Origin: Methylobacterium trifolii
GTDB lineage: Bacteria > Pseudomonadota > Alphaproteobacteria > Rhizobiales > Beijerinckiaceae
NCBI RefSeq assembly: GCF_022179685.1
Contig: NZ_BPRB01000119.1
Span: forward strand, 1-40,438
DNA: 40,438 nucleotides
Reading direction: 5' to 3'
The notes below the pieces were generated by a model that worked only from the letters and a program-made list of their open reading frames with translations, was not told the origin of the DNA and did no database searches. Below are positions 17,974-26,281 of this stretch, in pieces (the first letter of the stretch is position 1; every line of letters starts with the position of its first letter). The translations under genes and the position numbers were made by a program.

Positions 17974-18362
17974 GAGAGCATCCCTTGTCTTCGGAGCCTC
18001 GCCTCGGATCGCTCCGGACCGCTCTCGTTGGAGACAGGTTTAAGCGTGGCCGTTTTCGCGAAGATTGCGTCGTCGGCGCGAAACATTGCGTCGTCTGCAA
18101 GGAGACGAGTTCGGGCGCCTTGGTGCCGCCCGCGTGCGCACCGTGCCGCGGCAGGCCGGCGACTTCACCTGCCTCGGGCAGATGTTCCGCACCGTGTCCG
18201 CGAGCGTCCTGCCGGCGCTGCCCCTGCCGGCCGACCGGGTCGTGATCGAGATCAGCATGTGGGAGGCGGAGCCCGCCCGCCCGCCACGCCGAGCCCAGGG
18301 GTGGCGGGCGCTGAAACCACTTCGGCCGCCGGACGGATTGCGGGGGCGAAGCGGTCCGTCTC
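17974..18362. other. Intergenic region without a supported gene
   Basis: There are 389 bases between the small exported protein and hicB, both on the minus strand. Frames on either strand (18040-18366 minus, 18065 onwards plus) lack recognisable sequence or good starts. A direct repeat ATTGCGTCGTC occurs twice about 24 nt apart near 18063-18097. The stretch could carry the promoter of the 67-residue gene, near 17980-18060. Confidence 0.4.
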
Positions 18363-18881
18363 TCAAACCGTCCCGACGGCTTTTTGCGGGGCGGCCGGGG
18401 CGGCATCGCGGGTGGGCCGAACCGGCACGAGGGAGACCTCGATGTCCTGCCCCAGTTCGCGGAAGGCCGCATCGAACTGGGATAGGCGGGTGCTGTGATC
18501 GAGCCGGAAGAGCCGGTCGACCGATTCCCTGTTCCAGTCGAGCCGGCGGGCGAGTTCGGCCCGTGTCAGGCCCTCGCTGCGGATGAGCCCGTAAAGCATG
18601 ACCTTGAGGGTCGTCTGGTGCGGCAGCTTCACCCAGGCGCGCGCGCTGCCGCCGTCTCCGGCGACGAAGCAGGTCTTGATCTCGGACGGGCTCGCCGATT
18701 TCGGGATGTCCTCGCCTCGGGCGATCCGGGCCGCGATGGCCTCTTCGATCGCCCCGAGGCCGATCAGGAACAGGTCACCGACATCGTCGACGAACGTGGT
18801 GATCTCCGGAAACGCCGGGCAGGTCGCAAGGAACGTCCCGTTGTCGTCCCGCTCCAGGTCGAAGAGATACGTGGCGCTCAT
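18363..18881 (-). CDS. hicB: HicB-family antitoxin with C-terminal helix-turn-helix
   Basis: A 172-residue antitoxin. The N-terminal half is the partly degraded RNase H-like HicB fold (YLFDLERDDNGTFLATCPAFPEI followed by an EEAIAARIARG helix), which binds and masks HicA. Residues ~90-150 form a DNA-binding helix-turn-helix (GLTRAELARRLDWNRESVDRLF), so it should repress its own operon. The last ~25 residues are low-complexity. Its ATG overlaps the hicA stop by 4 nt (ATGA). This size and HTH-bearing architecture is one of the known HicB types. Confidence 0.92.
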   Translation of the reverse strand: MSATYLFDLERDDNGTFLATCPAFPEITTFVDDVGDLFLIGLGAIEEAIAARIARGEDIPKSASPSEIKTCFVAGDGGSARAWVKLPHQTTLKVMLYGLIRSEGLTRAELARRLDWNRESVDRLFRLDHSTRLSQFDAAFRELGQDIEVSLVPVRPTRDAAPAAPQKAVGTV

Positions 18882-19069
18882 GGCTTGACCCCGAGTTGCT
18901 TGAGGATGCGGTTGACCAGACCCGTGCCGAGTTCCTTTCGGCTCCCGTGCATCGGAATCTGGGAAACGCGATCGCCGCGGCGCACGGTGAGGTGGCCGGA
19001 GCCGCCCTTGTGGTTCTCGAAGGTGCAGCCTTTGGAGGCCAGGAGCTTGCGAAGCTCGTTCGCGTTCAT
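18878..19069 (-). CDS. hicA: HicA-family mRNA interferase toxin
   Basis: A 63-residue toxin with the double-stranded-RNA-binding-like fold of the HicA/YcfA family. It has NANELRKLLASKGC, then GGSGHLTVRR with the conserved active-site histidine H26, then IPMHGSRKELGTGLVNRILKQLG. When free of HicB it would cleave mRNA and stop growth. It is the first gene of the pair, directly upstream of hicB, and the catalytic histidine is intact, so the system looks functional. The operator candidate at 19077-19093 begins 8 nt upstream of its start. Confidence 0.93.
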   Translation of the reverse strand: MNANELRKLLASKGCTFENHKGGSGHLTVRRGDRVSQIPMHGSRKELGTGLVNRILKQLGVKP

Positions 19070-19076
19070 GCCCGCA

Positions 19077-19119
19077 AATTGTTACACACAAATGTAGAAA
19101 TCAACAGATATGTGGATAA
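19077..19119 (-). promoter_or_regulatory. hicAB promoter/operator candidate with DnaA-box-like site
   Basis: An inverted repeat AATTGT-TACAC-ACAAAT (19077-19093) lies 8 nt before hicA, in an AT-rich 60-bp island. It is a natural candidate for HicB binding. A perfect DnaA consensus, TTATCCACA on the minus strand (TGTGGATAA at 19111-19119), lies 17 nt further upstream. Neither is proven. Confidence 0.5.
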
Positions 19120-19244
19120 TTCCGTGTCGCAACCGCATGGCCGGCGCCGTCGCGCTGTCCGCCCGAGTGACGGCCGCTCGAGAGCCCCGGCCGCCGCCCA
19201 TCTCCCGCAGGCAGGAATTTGGGCGGCCCTGAACGCCGCCCGGT

Positions 19245-19613
19245 TCAGGGCGCGGCCTTGAGCTGCTGCTCGGCCCGCTCCACCGCCGCCGTGCAGGCCG
19301 TCGCATCGCCCTTGCCGTCCGCGGTGCGGGCCTCGTCGAGGGCGACCTTGGCCTGCTGGGCGGTGTCGCCGCCCTTGCCGGCCTCGGCCGACTTCTCCGG
19401 CGGGGCCTGTGGCGCGCCGGACTGGCCCTGCGTGCCGGTGACGCCCTCCCCGCCGCGGCGGCCCGCGGTCGACTGGCCGCCGGTGGAGGCCGAGATCGCC
19501 TCGGTCGATTCGGCCTTCACCCGCTTGGACAAGGCATCGATCCTGTCGGAACAGGGGGAGGCCAGGGCCGGGCCGGAGACCAGGACCAGCGCGAGCCATG
19601 CGAGACGCGTCAT
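19245..19613 (-). CDS. Small secreted hypothetical protein
   Basis: A 122-residue protein with a clear signal peptide (MTRLAWLALVLVSGPALA, likely cut after ALA). The mature part starts SPCSDRIDALSKRVKAEST, has a Gly/Ser/Pro-rich linker (~43-80), and ends with a helical alanine-rich segment with one more cysteine (TACTAAVERAEQQLKAAP). The two cysteines could form a disulphide. It has no family I can name; the C-terminal helix resembles periplasmic proteins of unknown function. It is transcribed towards hicA after a 175-bp gap and is probably independent of it. Confidence 0.65.
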   Translation of the reverse strand: MTRLAWLALVLVSGPALASPCSDRIDALSKRVKAESTEAISASTGGQSTAGRRGGEGVTGTQGQSGAPQAPPEKSAEAGKGGDTAQQAKVALDEARTADGKGDATACTAAVERAEQQLKAAP

Positions 19614-19759
19614 TGCGGACCTATCCGTGTCGATGCCTGAAAGGGCTGCGGACCGGGGCCCGCGCAGCCGTCCAACGTCCCGCCGTGCCGGATGGCTCCG
19701 TGCGGGCGCCGGTCTCGAGGACGCCTCCGCCCACCCACCGGGGGCGGAGGCGCGGCGGC

Positions 19760-22108
19760 TCAGGCGCTGAGCTGGTCGCGGATCGGCAATTGCCGTACGC
19801 GCCGGCCGGTTGCCGAGAAGACCGCGTTGGCGATGGCCGGTGCCACCGGCGGCACGCCGGGTTCGCCGACGCCGCCGAGCGGCCCGTTCCAGTCGCCCGA
19901 CGGCACCAGATGGACGCGGACCACCTTCGGGGCGGCATCGATCCGCACGACCTCGTAGCCGTCGAAGTTGTTCTGCTGGGCCCGGCCGTCCTTGAAGCTG
20001 ATCTCGGAGGTGAGCGCGAGGCCCATCCCCATGACCACCGCGCCCTCCATCTGCGAGCGGATGCGCTCCGGGTTCACCTGCGGCCCGCAATCGATGGCGA
20101 TGTCGACGGCGTGGACCGTCACCTGCCCCTTGGCATCGACCTCCACCTCGGCCGCGACCGCGGTGTGGGTGACGAAGCTGTAGTGGCCGGCGATGCCCAA
20201 ACCCCGCCCCTTGTCGAGCTTGCGCCCCCAGCCGGCGCCGTTGGCCGCCGCCTCGATCACCCGGCGCAGGCGCCCGGTATCGATGGGATAGAGCTTCGGG
20301 TCCTCGCCGTGGTTCCAGACGTCGCCGATCTCGGTCGGGTCGATCTTTCGAGCCGGCCCGATCAGGTCGAGCAGGTAATCCTTCGGGTCGCGGCCCACGG
20401 CATGGGCCAGCTCGGCCACGAAGGACTGGATCGCGAAGGCGTGCGGGATGTTCGAGACCGAGCGGAACCAGCCGATCCGCACGTGGGCCGCGGCCTCCGG
20501 GTTCTCCAGCCGGACGTTGGGCAGGGCGAAGGGCGTGTTGACCAGACCCATGCCGAGCTCGAACGGCAGTTCGTGCTTCGGGTCGGGGGCGAAGATCGAG
20601 CCGATGGTGGGCGCGGCCGAGCGGTGGAGCCAGGCCACCGGCATGCCCTTGTCGTCGAGGCCGGCCTCCAGGCGCTCCACCGAGATGGTGTGGTAGTAGC
20701 CGTGGTGGATGTCGTCCTCGCGGGTCCAGACCAGCTTGACCGGCGCGCCGTCCACGGCCTGCGAGCAGAGCGCGGCCTCGACCACGTAGTCGGGCTTCGA
20801 CTTGCGGCCGAAGCCGCCGCCGAGCAGCGTCACGTTCACCCGCACCTTGTCGGCGGGCAGGTTCAGCCGCTTCATCAGCCGGTCGTGGGCGGCCTGCGGC
20901 CCCTGCGTGCAGGCCCAGGCCTCGCAGATCCCGTCCTTGACGCGGGCGACCGCCGCCGGGGGCTCCATCGGCGCCTGGGCGAGGTGGGGCACGAAGTACT
21001 CGGCCTCGACCCGCGTCTTGGCCTTGGCCATCGCCGCGTCCACGTCGCCCTGGTTGCGCACGACCTTGCCGGGCTTGCGGGCGGCCGCCTCCAGTTCCTT
21101 GCGGAAGGCGGTGGTGTCGTAGCCGGCGTTCGGGCCGTCGTCCCAGGTGATCTTCAGGGCCTCGCGGCCCTTCATCGCCGCCCAGGTGTTCTTCGCGATC
21201 ACGGCGATGCCGCCGAGCGGCATGAACTCGGAGGGGATCTCGCCGCCCTCGATCTGGATCACCTTGACGACGCCGGGGACCTTCCTGGTCTCGGAATCGT
21301 CGAAGCCGACCACCTTGCCGCCGTAGACGGCGGGCCGCGCCACGAGGGCGTAGAGCATCCCGTCGAGCTTGGTGTCGAGGCCGTACACCGCCTTGCCGGT
21401 GGTGATGTCGCGGTTGTCGATCAGCCCGATCCGGCCCGTGCCGATGTAGCGGAAGTTTTTCGGATCTTTCAGGGACACCGATTCGCGGGCCGGCACCGGC
21501 AGTTCGCCGGCGGCCGAGGCCACGTCGCCGTAGCCCAGCGTGCGCTTGGACTTGGCGTGGGTCAGCACGTGGTTCGCGGCCGTGACCTCGGAGGCCGGCA
21601 CGCCCCATTGCTTGGCCGCCGCCTGGATCAGCATCAGCTTGGCCGCCGCACCCGCATGGCGGAAGTGCCGGAAGAAGTGGCGCAGCGAGCGCGAGCCGTC
21701 CGTGTCCTGGTTGCCGAAGCGCGCCTCCTCGCCCCAGGCCTGGACCACCGTCACCTTCGACCAGTCGGCCTCCAGCTCGTCGGCCACCACGAGGGCGATC
21801 GAGGTGCGGACCCCCTGGCCCATCTCGGAGCGGTGGTTGGTCACCGTCACGGTGCCGTCGGCGGCGATGCCGATGAAGACCTTGGGGTCGTCGCGCCAGC
21901 CGTTCGGCATCCCGTCGGCGCCGAATTTCGGCGGCTCCTCGGCCTTGGTCTCCGCCCTGGCGGAATCGCGCAGGGACAGGGCCAGCGCGAAGGCCCCGAG
22001 GCCGCCGAGGATCGCCCGGCGGCTGACGTTCTCCAGCACGGCCGGGACGGGACCCGGCGCGGACGGGGCGGCCGCGAGTTCGGCCATCAGCTTTGCGTCG
22101 TGGATCAC
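19760..22108 (-). CDS. Tat-exported molybdenum hydroxylase large subunit (xanthine dehydrogenase/IorB family)
   Basis: A 782-residue molybdopterin-binding subunit of the aldehyde oxidase / isoquinoline oxidoreductase beta type. A twin-arginine signal ([19 protein letters not shown]30-R31) sends it to the periplasm. Cofactor blocks include [18 protein letters not shown] and, near the end, GVGEPGVPP with the probable catalytic glutamate. It would hydroxylate an aldehyde or N-heterocycle at a molybdenum centre. The GTG at 22108 was chosen: GGGAG lies just upstream and its first bases overlap the TGA of the iron-sulphur subunit (GTGA). ATG 22087 is an alternative. No cytochrome or XdhC-like chaperone gene adjoins it, and the substrate is unknown. 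Confidence 0.9.
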   Translation of the reverse strand: MIHDAKLMAELAAAPSAPGPVPAVLENVSRRAILGGLGAFALALSLRDSARAETKAEEPPKFGADGMPNGWRDDPKVFIGIAADGTVTVTNHRSEMGQGVRTSIALVVADELEADWSKVTVVQAWGEEARFGNQDTDGSRSLRHFFRHFRHAGAAAKLMLIQAAAKQWGVPASEVTAANHVLTHAKSKRTLGYGDVASAAGELPVPARESVSLKDPKNFRYIGTGRIGLIDNRDITTGKAVYGLDTKLDGMLYALVARPAVYGGKVVGFDDSETRKVPGVVKVIQIEGGEIPSEFMPLGGIAVIAKNTWAAMKGREALKITWDDGPNAGYDTTAFRKELEAAARKPGKVVRNQGDVDAAMAKAKTRVEAEYFVPHLAQAPMEPPAAVARVKDGICEAWACTQGPQAAHDRLMKRLNLPADKVRVNVTLLGGGFGRKSKPDYVVEAALCSQAVDGAPVKLVWTREDDIHHGYYHTISVERLEAGLDDKGMPVAWLHRSAAPTIGSIFAPDPKHELPFELGMGLVNTPFALPNVRLENPEAAAHVRIGWFRSVSNIPHAFAIQSFVAELAHAVGRDPKDYLLDLIGPARKIDPTEIGDVWNHGEDPKLYPIDTGRLRRVIEAAANGAGWGRKLDKGRGLGIAGHYSFVTHTAVAAEVEVDAKGQVTVHAVDIAIDCGPQVNPERIRSQMEGAVVMGMGLALTSEISFKDGRAQQNNFDGYEVVRIDAAPKVVRVHLVPSGDWNGPLGGVGEPGVPPVAPAIANAVFSATGRRVRQLPIRDQLSA

Positions 22109-22584
22109 AGGCGCTCTCCCGTGTTGGTGGCAGGAGCCTGGCCGGCGGCCTGATGGATCGCTGCGCGGATGCGCGGATAGGTGCCGCAGCGGCAGATGTT
22201 GCCGCTCATGCCCTCGTCGATCTGGGCGTCGGTGGGCTTGGGCGTGTCCTTCAGCAGCGAGGCCGCCTGCATGATCTGGCCGCACTGGCAGTAGCCGCAC
22301 TGGGCCACGTTCAGGTCGCGCCAGGCTGCCTGGACCGGGTGGTTGCCGTCGGGCGAGAGCCCCTCGATCGTGACGATCTCCTGGCCCTCGGCCGCCGAGA
22401 GCGGGGTGACGCAGGCCCGCGTCGCGGTGCCGCCGAGGTGGATCGTGCAGGCGCCGCACAGGGCCTGCCCGCAGCCGAACTTGGTGCCGGTGAGCCCGAG
22501 CTCGTCCCGCAGATACCATAGCAGCGGCATGTCGGGATCGCCGTCGAAGCTGCGCTTGGCCCCGTTCACGGTGAGTTGGATCAT
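22105..22584 (-). CDS. 2Fe-2S subunit of molybdenum hydroxylase (IorA type)
   Basis: A 159-residue small subunit. The plant-type ferredoxin half has C38, C43, C46 and C58 ([11 protein letters not shown]). The C-terminal half has the second cluster in QCGYCQCGQ (C96, C99) and [10 protein letters not shown] (C131, C133). These carry electrons away from the molybdenum site of the partner encoded by the overlapping downstream gene. It lacks its own signal peptide, so it is probably exported with the Tat-tagged large subunit, as known for related enzymes. The ATG at 22584 gives the family's standard start (MIQLTVNG). Upstream lie two palindromes that may control the operon. Confidence 0.93.
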   Translation of the reverse strand: MIQLTVNGAKRSFDGDPDMPLLWYLRDELGLTGTKFGCGQALCGACTIHLGGTATRACVTPLSAAEGQEIVTIEGLSPDGNHPVQAAWRDLNVAQCGYCQCGQIMQAASLLKDTPKPTDAQIDEGMSGNICRCGTYPRIRAAIHQAAGQAPATNTGERL

Positions 22585-22675
22585 CGCTTCGTCCTGTCTG
22601 GCCGGCACCCGCTTCCGGGCTGCATGGACCCGTGCGCGGCAGGCGGCGTTCGATTCGGGCTGGCAGGCCGGTCGC

Positions 22676-22703
22676 CCGGTCTCCGGGCATGCCCGGACAC
22701 CGG
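22676..22703. promoter_or_regulatory. 28-bp near-perfect palindrome upstream of the molybdenum hydroxylase operon
   Basis: The palindrome pairs at 13 of 14 positions; its perfect core is TCCGGGCATGCCCGGA (22682-22697). It lies 92 nt before the start of the 2Fe-2S subunit gene, so in the promoter or leader. It could be a regulator site or a stable RNA hairpin. There is no T-run. Confidence 0.55.
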
Positions 22704-22763
22704 CCGGCCGCAGCCCGGCTGTCGCCGCGCCACGGCACCGCCCCCGGCCCGCGCTTCGTTCTC

Positions 22764-22779
22764 AGAATGAATTCATTCT
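22764..22779. promoter_or_regulatory. 16-bp perfect AT-rich palindrome, TetR/MarR-like operator candidate
   Basis: AGAATGAATTCATTCT is a perfect palindrome in GC-rich DNA, 180 nt upstream of the 2Fe-2S subunit start. Its shape resembles operators of TetR- or MarR-type repressors. No such regulator gene is present in the window, so the binding protein would be encoded elsewhere. It may also serve an unseen plus-strand promoter for the gene at 23053. Confidence 0.55.
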
Positions 22780-23052
22780 AAGGCAACCTGCTGCCGCTCC
22801 GCAACGCAGACGAAGCGTCATGCGCTCGGCAAGCCCGGCGTCCGGGACATGCCGTGTGCCGTTGCGCACCCGGGCCGGGGCACGGCGTCCTCGATCCGCG
22901 CGGACGCAACGGCGCCGACACGCGGGACGCAAAAGGATTGCTTCGCGTGCGCGTCGGCACAGCAACCCGGCGTCGAATCAATCCATTAACTCTGTACCGA
23001 GACGCTCCGATCGACGGAGACATCAGTCCTCGCAAGCAGAAGGTCTACGGCC

Positions 23053-23298
23053 ATGAAGCAACGCTCCGTCATCGCGATCCTGTCGCTTCTGACCCTCACG
23101 GCTCCGGCCTATGCGGAAGCCACGAGCGCGCAGCGCGCCGCCTGCACCCCGGACGTGTGGCGCCTCTGCGCCTCCGAGATCCCCGACGTCGGCGCGATCA
23201 AGCTCTGCCTCCGCCGCGAGAAGCCCCGGCTGAGCGCCGGCTGCCGCACGGTGATGGACGCCGCCGAGAAGCCGGTCCAGACGGCCGCGCGCAACTGA
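23053..23298 (+). CDS. Small secreted protein with GLG1-type cysteine-rich repeat
   Basis: An 81-residue protein with a clean signal peptide (MKQRSVIAILSLLTLTAPAYA, cut near residue 21). The mature part has four cysteines: C31, C39, C52 and C64. Their spacing, with D..RLC and KLCLRR blocks, resembles the cysteine-rich GLG1 repeat first described in a Golgi protein and also found in short alphaproteobacterial periplasmic proteins. The function of these bacterial proteins is unknown. AGAAGG lies ~10 nt before the ATG. A terminator-like hairpin follows at once, so it is probably monocistronic. Confidence 0.75.
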   Translation: MKQRSVIAILSLLTLTAPAYAEATSAQRAACTPDVWRLCASEIPDVGAIKLCLRREKPRLSAGCRTVMDAAEKPVQTAARN

Positions 23299-23299
23299 C

Positions 23300-23327
23300 C
23301 CCCGTCCGCGACGGGGCCTTCTCTCTC
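23300..23327 (+). terminator. Intrinsic-type terminator of the small secreted protein gene
   Basis: A perfect 7-bp stem (CCCCGTC-CGC-GACGGGG, 23300-23316) begins 2 nt after the stop and is followed by the pyrimidine run CCTTCTCTCTC. The T content is modest. A second stem (CCCGAC/GTCGGG, 23364-23383) lies between it and the end of the convergent deoA. Confidence 0.6.
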
Positions 23328-23412
23328 GTATGGCGGTGCTCACGCCTGTCTGAGAGACGCTGACCCGACGCAATCAAGTCGGGACCGGCTCCGACGCCAG
23401 GACGCGCAACGC

Positions 23413-24729
23413 CTATCCGGCGATCCGCGCCAGCACCGCCGGGCGGCCCAAAGGCGCCGTGCCCATCCGGTAGGCCGCCCGCAGCGCCGCCTCGGCCCGG
23501 TCGGCGGCCGATTCGTCGGCCGCGTGGACCACGCCGAGCAGGCCGTCCGAATTGCCGGGGCGGGCGAGATGCGAAAAACCGACGCGGCCGTCGATGCCGT
23601 CCTGGGGGCGGGTCCGGCCGCCGCTGAGGCCGATCACCGCGAGGCCGATGGCGCGGGTGGCGACCGACTCGACCGTACCGGGTTCCCGAACTTCGCGGAC
23701 GATCGGCGCGGAAACCAGATGTTTTGCCGGCTGATCGATGAGGTCGGAGGGGCCGCCCAGCGCTGAGACCATGCGGGCGAAGGTCTCCGCCCCGTCTCCG
23801 TTCGCCAAGGCGGCATCGAGGCGCTGCGACGCCTCGGCACAAGCCTTCTCCAAGCCTTGGCCGGCCGGGACCAGCCCGCCGGCCACCAGCATCTCGGCCC
23901 CGAGCGCCAGGGTGACGGCGTGGAAACGCGGCTCCCGGCGGCGTCCGGTAAGGTAGTCGATCGCGTAGGCGACCTCGATCCCGTTGCCGGCAACGGACGC
24001 CAGGGGCGCGTCCATGTCGGTGACGAGGGCCACCGTGCGCAGGCCCGCGCCGCCGGCCACCGCCACGATGGATTCGGCGAGCGCCCGCGCCTCCGCCATC
24101 CCGGCCATGAAGGCGCCCGAGCCCTGCTTCACGTCCATCACCAGCCCGTCGAGCCCCGCCGCGAGTTTCTTGGCCAGGATCGAGGCGGTGATCAGGTCGA
24201 GGGATTCCACCGTGCCGGTCACGTCGCGGATCGCGTAGAGGCGCCTGTCGGCCGGCGCGAGGTCGTCCGTCTGGCCGATGATGGCGCAGCCGACCCGTTG
24301 CACCACCTCGCGAAACCGGCCGAGGCCGGGGGTCGCGTCGTAGCCGGGGATGCTGGCGAGCTTGTCGAGCGTGCCCCCGGTATGGCCCAGCCCGCGGCCC
24401 GAGATCATCGGCACGTAGCCGCCGCAGGCCGCCACCATCGGCGCGAGGACGAGGCTCACGGCGTCGCCGATCCCGCCGGTGGAGTGCTTGTCGAGGACGG
24501 GGCCGGGCAGGTCCCAGTCGAGCACCGTGCCGGAGCCCGTCATCGCCCGCGTCAGGGCCACGCGCTCCGGCACCGAGAGCCCGCGCAGGAACACGGCCAT
24601 GGCGAAGGCCGCCGCCTGTCCCTCGCCGACGCGGCCGTCCGTAAGCCCTTCCACGAACGCGGCAATCTCGTCCGCGTCGAGCACGCCGCCGTCGCGCTTG
24701 CGCCGGATGGTCTCCTGCGGGAGCCTCAC
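23413..24729 (-). CDS. deoA: Thymidine phosphorylase
   Basis: A 438-residue pyrimidine nucleoside phosphorylase of full length, splitting thymidine with phosphate into thymine and deoxyribose 1-phosphate. It begins MRLPQETIRRKRDGG. The phosphate-site signature KHSTGGIGD is at 81-89, followed by PMISGRGLGHTGGTLDKLASIPG, where the family binds substrate. It is the last gene of the cdd-PNP-deoC-deoA operon. It starts with GTG, whose bases overlap the deoC stop (GTGA), so translation is probably coupled. Deoxyribose 1-phosphate needs a phosphopentomutase before DeoC; no deoB is in this window. Confidence 0.95.
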   Translation of the reverse strand: MRLPQETIRRKRDGGVLDADEIAAFVEGLTDGRVGEGQAAAFAMAVFLRGLSVPERVALTRAMTGSGTVLDWDLPGPVLDKHSTGGIGDAVSLVLAPMVAACGGYVPMISGRGLGHTGGTLDKLASIPGYDATPGLGRFREVVQRVGCAIIGQTDDLAPADRRLYAIRDVTGTVESLDLITASILAKKLAAGLDGLVMDVKQGSGAFMAGMAEARALAESIVAVAGGAGLRTVALVTDMDAPLASVAGNGIEVAYAIDYLTGRRREPRFHAVTLALGAEMLVAGGLVPAGQGLEKACAEASQRLDAALANGDGAETFARMVSALGGPSDLIDQPAKHLVSAPIVREVREPGTVESVATRAIGLAVIGLSGGRTRPQDGIDGRVGFSHLARPGNSDGLLGVVHAADESAADRAEAALRAAYRMGTAPLGRPAVLARIAG

Positions 24730-25457
24730 GCGCGGGCCGCCATCAGCACCGGGAACAGGCTGCTCGCCCCGAGGCGGAAGGTGGCCGGTCCGACCCAGCC
24801 GGGCCCCATGATCCGGTCGGCCAGCGCCAGGTAGGCGGCCGCATCCGCGAGCGTGCGCAGGCCGCCCGAGACCTTGAGGCCCCCGCGCCCGGCCGCCGAG
24901 ATCGTCTCCAGCATCACCGCTGCGGCCTCCGGCGTGGCCGAGACCGGGCTCTTGCCCGTGGACGTCTTGACGAAGTCGGCCCCCGCCTCCAGCGCCAGCC
25001 GGCCGGCCGTGCGGATCGTCTCGGGATCGGCGAGTTCGCCGGTCTCCAGGATCACCTTGAGGCAGGTCTTAGGGCAGAGATCGCGCACGGCTTCGACCAT
25101 GCCTCTGGCGGTCGCCGCATCGCCCCGCAGGAGGGCGCGGTAGGGCAGGACGAGGTCGATCTCGTGGGCGCCGTCGCGGATCGCCTCGCGGGTGTCGTCC
25201 AGCACCCGCTCCACGTCCTCGCCCCCCTGGGGGAAGTTGACCACCGTGGCGATGCGCACGGGCGTGCCCGCGAGCGCCCGCCCGCAATGCCCGACGAACT
25301 GGGGCCAGACGCAGACCGCCGCGACTTCGCCCGCGCGGGCGTCCCGGCAGAGGGCATCGATCCGCGAGGCGGTGCAGGCATCGCCCAGTTCCGTCAGGTC
25401 GAGGAGGGGCAGCGCTCGGGCCGCGAGGGCGGCAGGGTCGGGGATCGCGTCCGTCAC
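24726..25457 (-). CDS. deoC: Deoxyribose-phosphate aldolase
   Basis: A 243-residue class I aldolase that cleaves 2-deoxyribose 5-phosphate into glyceraldehyde 3-phosphate and acetaldehyde. The Schiff-base lysine is K164 in FVKTSTGK, with D101 in EIDLVLPY and the second active-site lysine in LKVSGGLR. The GTG start at 25457 is supported by GGAGG 6 nt upstream and by its 4-nt overlap (GTGA) with the preceding gene's stop. It gives nucleoside catabolism an exit into central carbon metabolism, producing acetaldehyde as a by-product. Confidence 0.95.
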   Translation of the reverse strand: MTDAIPDPAALAARALPLLDLTELGDACTASRIDALCRDARAGEVAAVCVWPQFVGHCGRALAGTPVRIATVVNFPQGGEDVERVLDDTREAIRDGAHEIDLVLPYRALLRGDAATARGMVEAVRDLCPKTCLKVILETGELADPETIRTAGRLALEAGADFVKTSTGKSPVSATPEAAAVMLETISAAGRGGLKVSGGLRTLADAAAYLALADRIMGPGWVGPATFRLGASSLFPVLMAARA

Positions 25458-26281
25458 GGGTGTCCTCCTGCGGGCAGGGCGGCGGCGAAGGCGTGGACCA
25501 GCCGGGCGAGGTCGCCGGCGGCTTGTCCCGCCACCGCCTTGGTCTCGGCGTGGTGGGGCGCCCCGTCCCCGATCCCGGCGGCGCGGTTCGTCACCACGGA
25601 GAGCGCGGCCACGCGCAGGCCGAGGAAGCGGGCGAGGATGACTTCCGGCACCGTCGACATCCCGACGAGGTCGGCCCCGAGGCGGCCGGCCATCCGCACC
25701 TCCGCAGGCGTCTCGAAGCTCGGGCCGGAGAACCAGGCGTAGACGCCCTCGTGCAGCGTGATCCCGCAGGTGCCGGCCGCGACCCTGAGCCGGCTTCGCA
25801 ATTCGGGATCGTAGGCCCCGGTCATCGGCACGAAGCGGGCGTCCGACGCCTCGCCGACCAGCGGGTTCATGCCGGAGAGGTTGATGTGGTCTGACAGCAT
25901 CACGAGGCCGCCGGGGCCTGCATGCGGCATCAGCGAGCCGGAGGCGTTGGTGAGCAGCAGCGTCTGCGCACCCAGGGCCTGCGCGGTCGCGAGGGGGACG
26001 CGCATGGCGCCCGCGTCCCCCCGCTCGTAGGCGTGGGCACGGCCCTCGAAGACCAGCACGGAGCGGCCCGCGATCCACCCGCGATGCAGGCTCCCGCCAT
26101 GCCCGCTGACGCCGGGCTCGGGGAAGCCGGGGATGTCCGCGTAGGCCAGGGTGACCGGTGCTTCCAGGCCGGCCTTGATGCCGCCGAGGCCGGTTCCCGT
26201 GACGATGGCGCAGGCGTGCGGCCCACCGAACCCCGCCTGCCGCAAAGTGGCGGCGGCCCGTTCCGCGGCCGGCTCAGCCAC
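25454..26281 (-). CDS. Purine-nucleoside phosphorylase (trimeric, class II type)
   Basis: A 275-residue purine-nucleoside phosphorylase of the PNP/MTAP group, splitting (deoxy)inosine and guanosine with phosphate. Visible blocks are GTGLGGIKAGLE near the N terminus, GRAHAYERGD (phosphate-site histidine), LTNASGSL, DHINLSGMNPL, and SGPSFETPAEVRM followed by GMSTVPEVI. This is the trimeric mammalian-like type rather than E. coli DeoD, so no deoD symbol is given. It starts with GTG at 26281, overlapping the cdd end by 8 nt, and its own stop overlaps deoC. It is fully embedded in the salvage operon. Confidence 0.93.
   Translation of the reverse strand: MAEPAAERAAATLRQAGFGGPHACAIVTGTGLGGIKAGLEAPVTLAYADIPGFPEPGVSGHGGSLHRGWIAGRSVLVFEGRAHAYERGDAGAMRVPLATAQALGAQTLLLTNASGSLMPHAGPGGLVMLSDHINLSGMNPLVGEASDARFVPMTGAYDPELRSRLRVAAGTCGITLHEGVYAWFSGPSFETPAEVRMAGRLGADLVGMSTVPEVILARFLGLRVAALSVVTNRAAGIGDGAPHHAETKAVAGQAAGDLARLVHAFAAALPAGGHP

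Larger units (their letters stand above)
22585..23052. other. Intergenic region between the molybdenum hydroxylase operon and a divergent small gene
   Basis: These 468 bases hold the two palindromes listed separately. A relatively AT-rich stretch (about 22970-23040, TCAATCCATTAACTCTG) probably carries the promoter of the secreted protein at 23053. No open frame here is convincing. Confidence 0.5.

Noticed and set aside
17974..18362. Possible extra small genes before hicB
   Set aside because: Frames on both strands lack good starts and recognisable sequence.
19598..22153. 851-residue open frame on the plus strand
   Set aside because: It is antisense to the molybdenum hydroxylase subunit, has Arg/Gly/His-rich composition without motifs, and is a typical GC-rich shadow frame.
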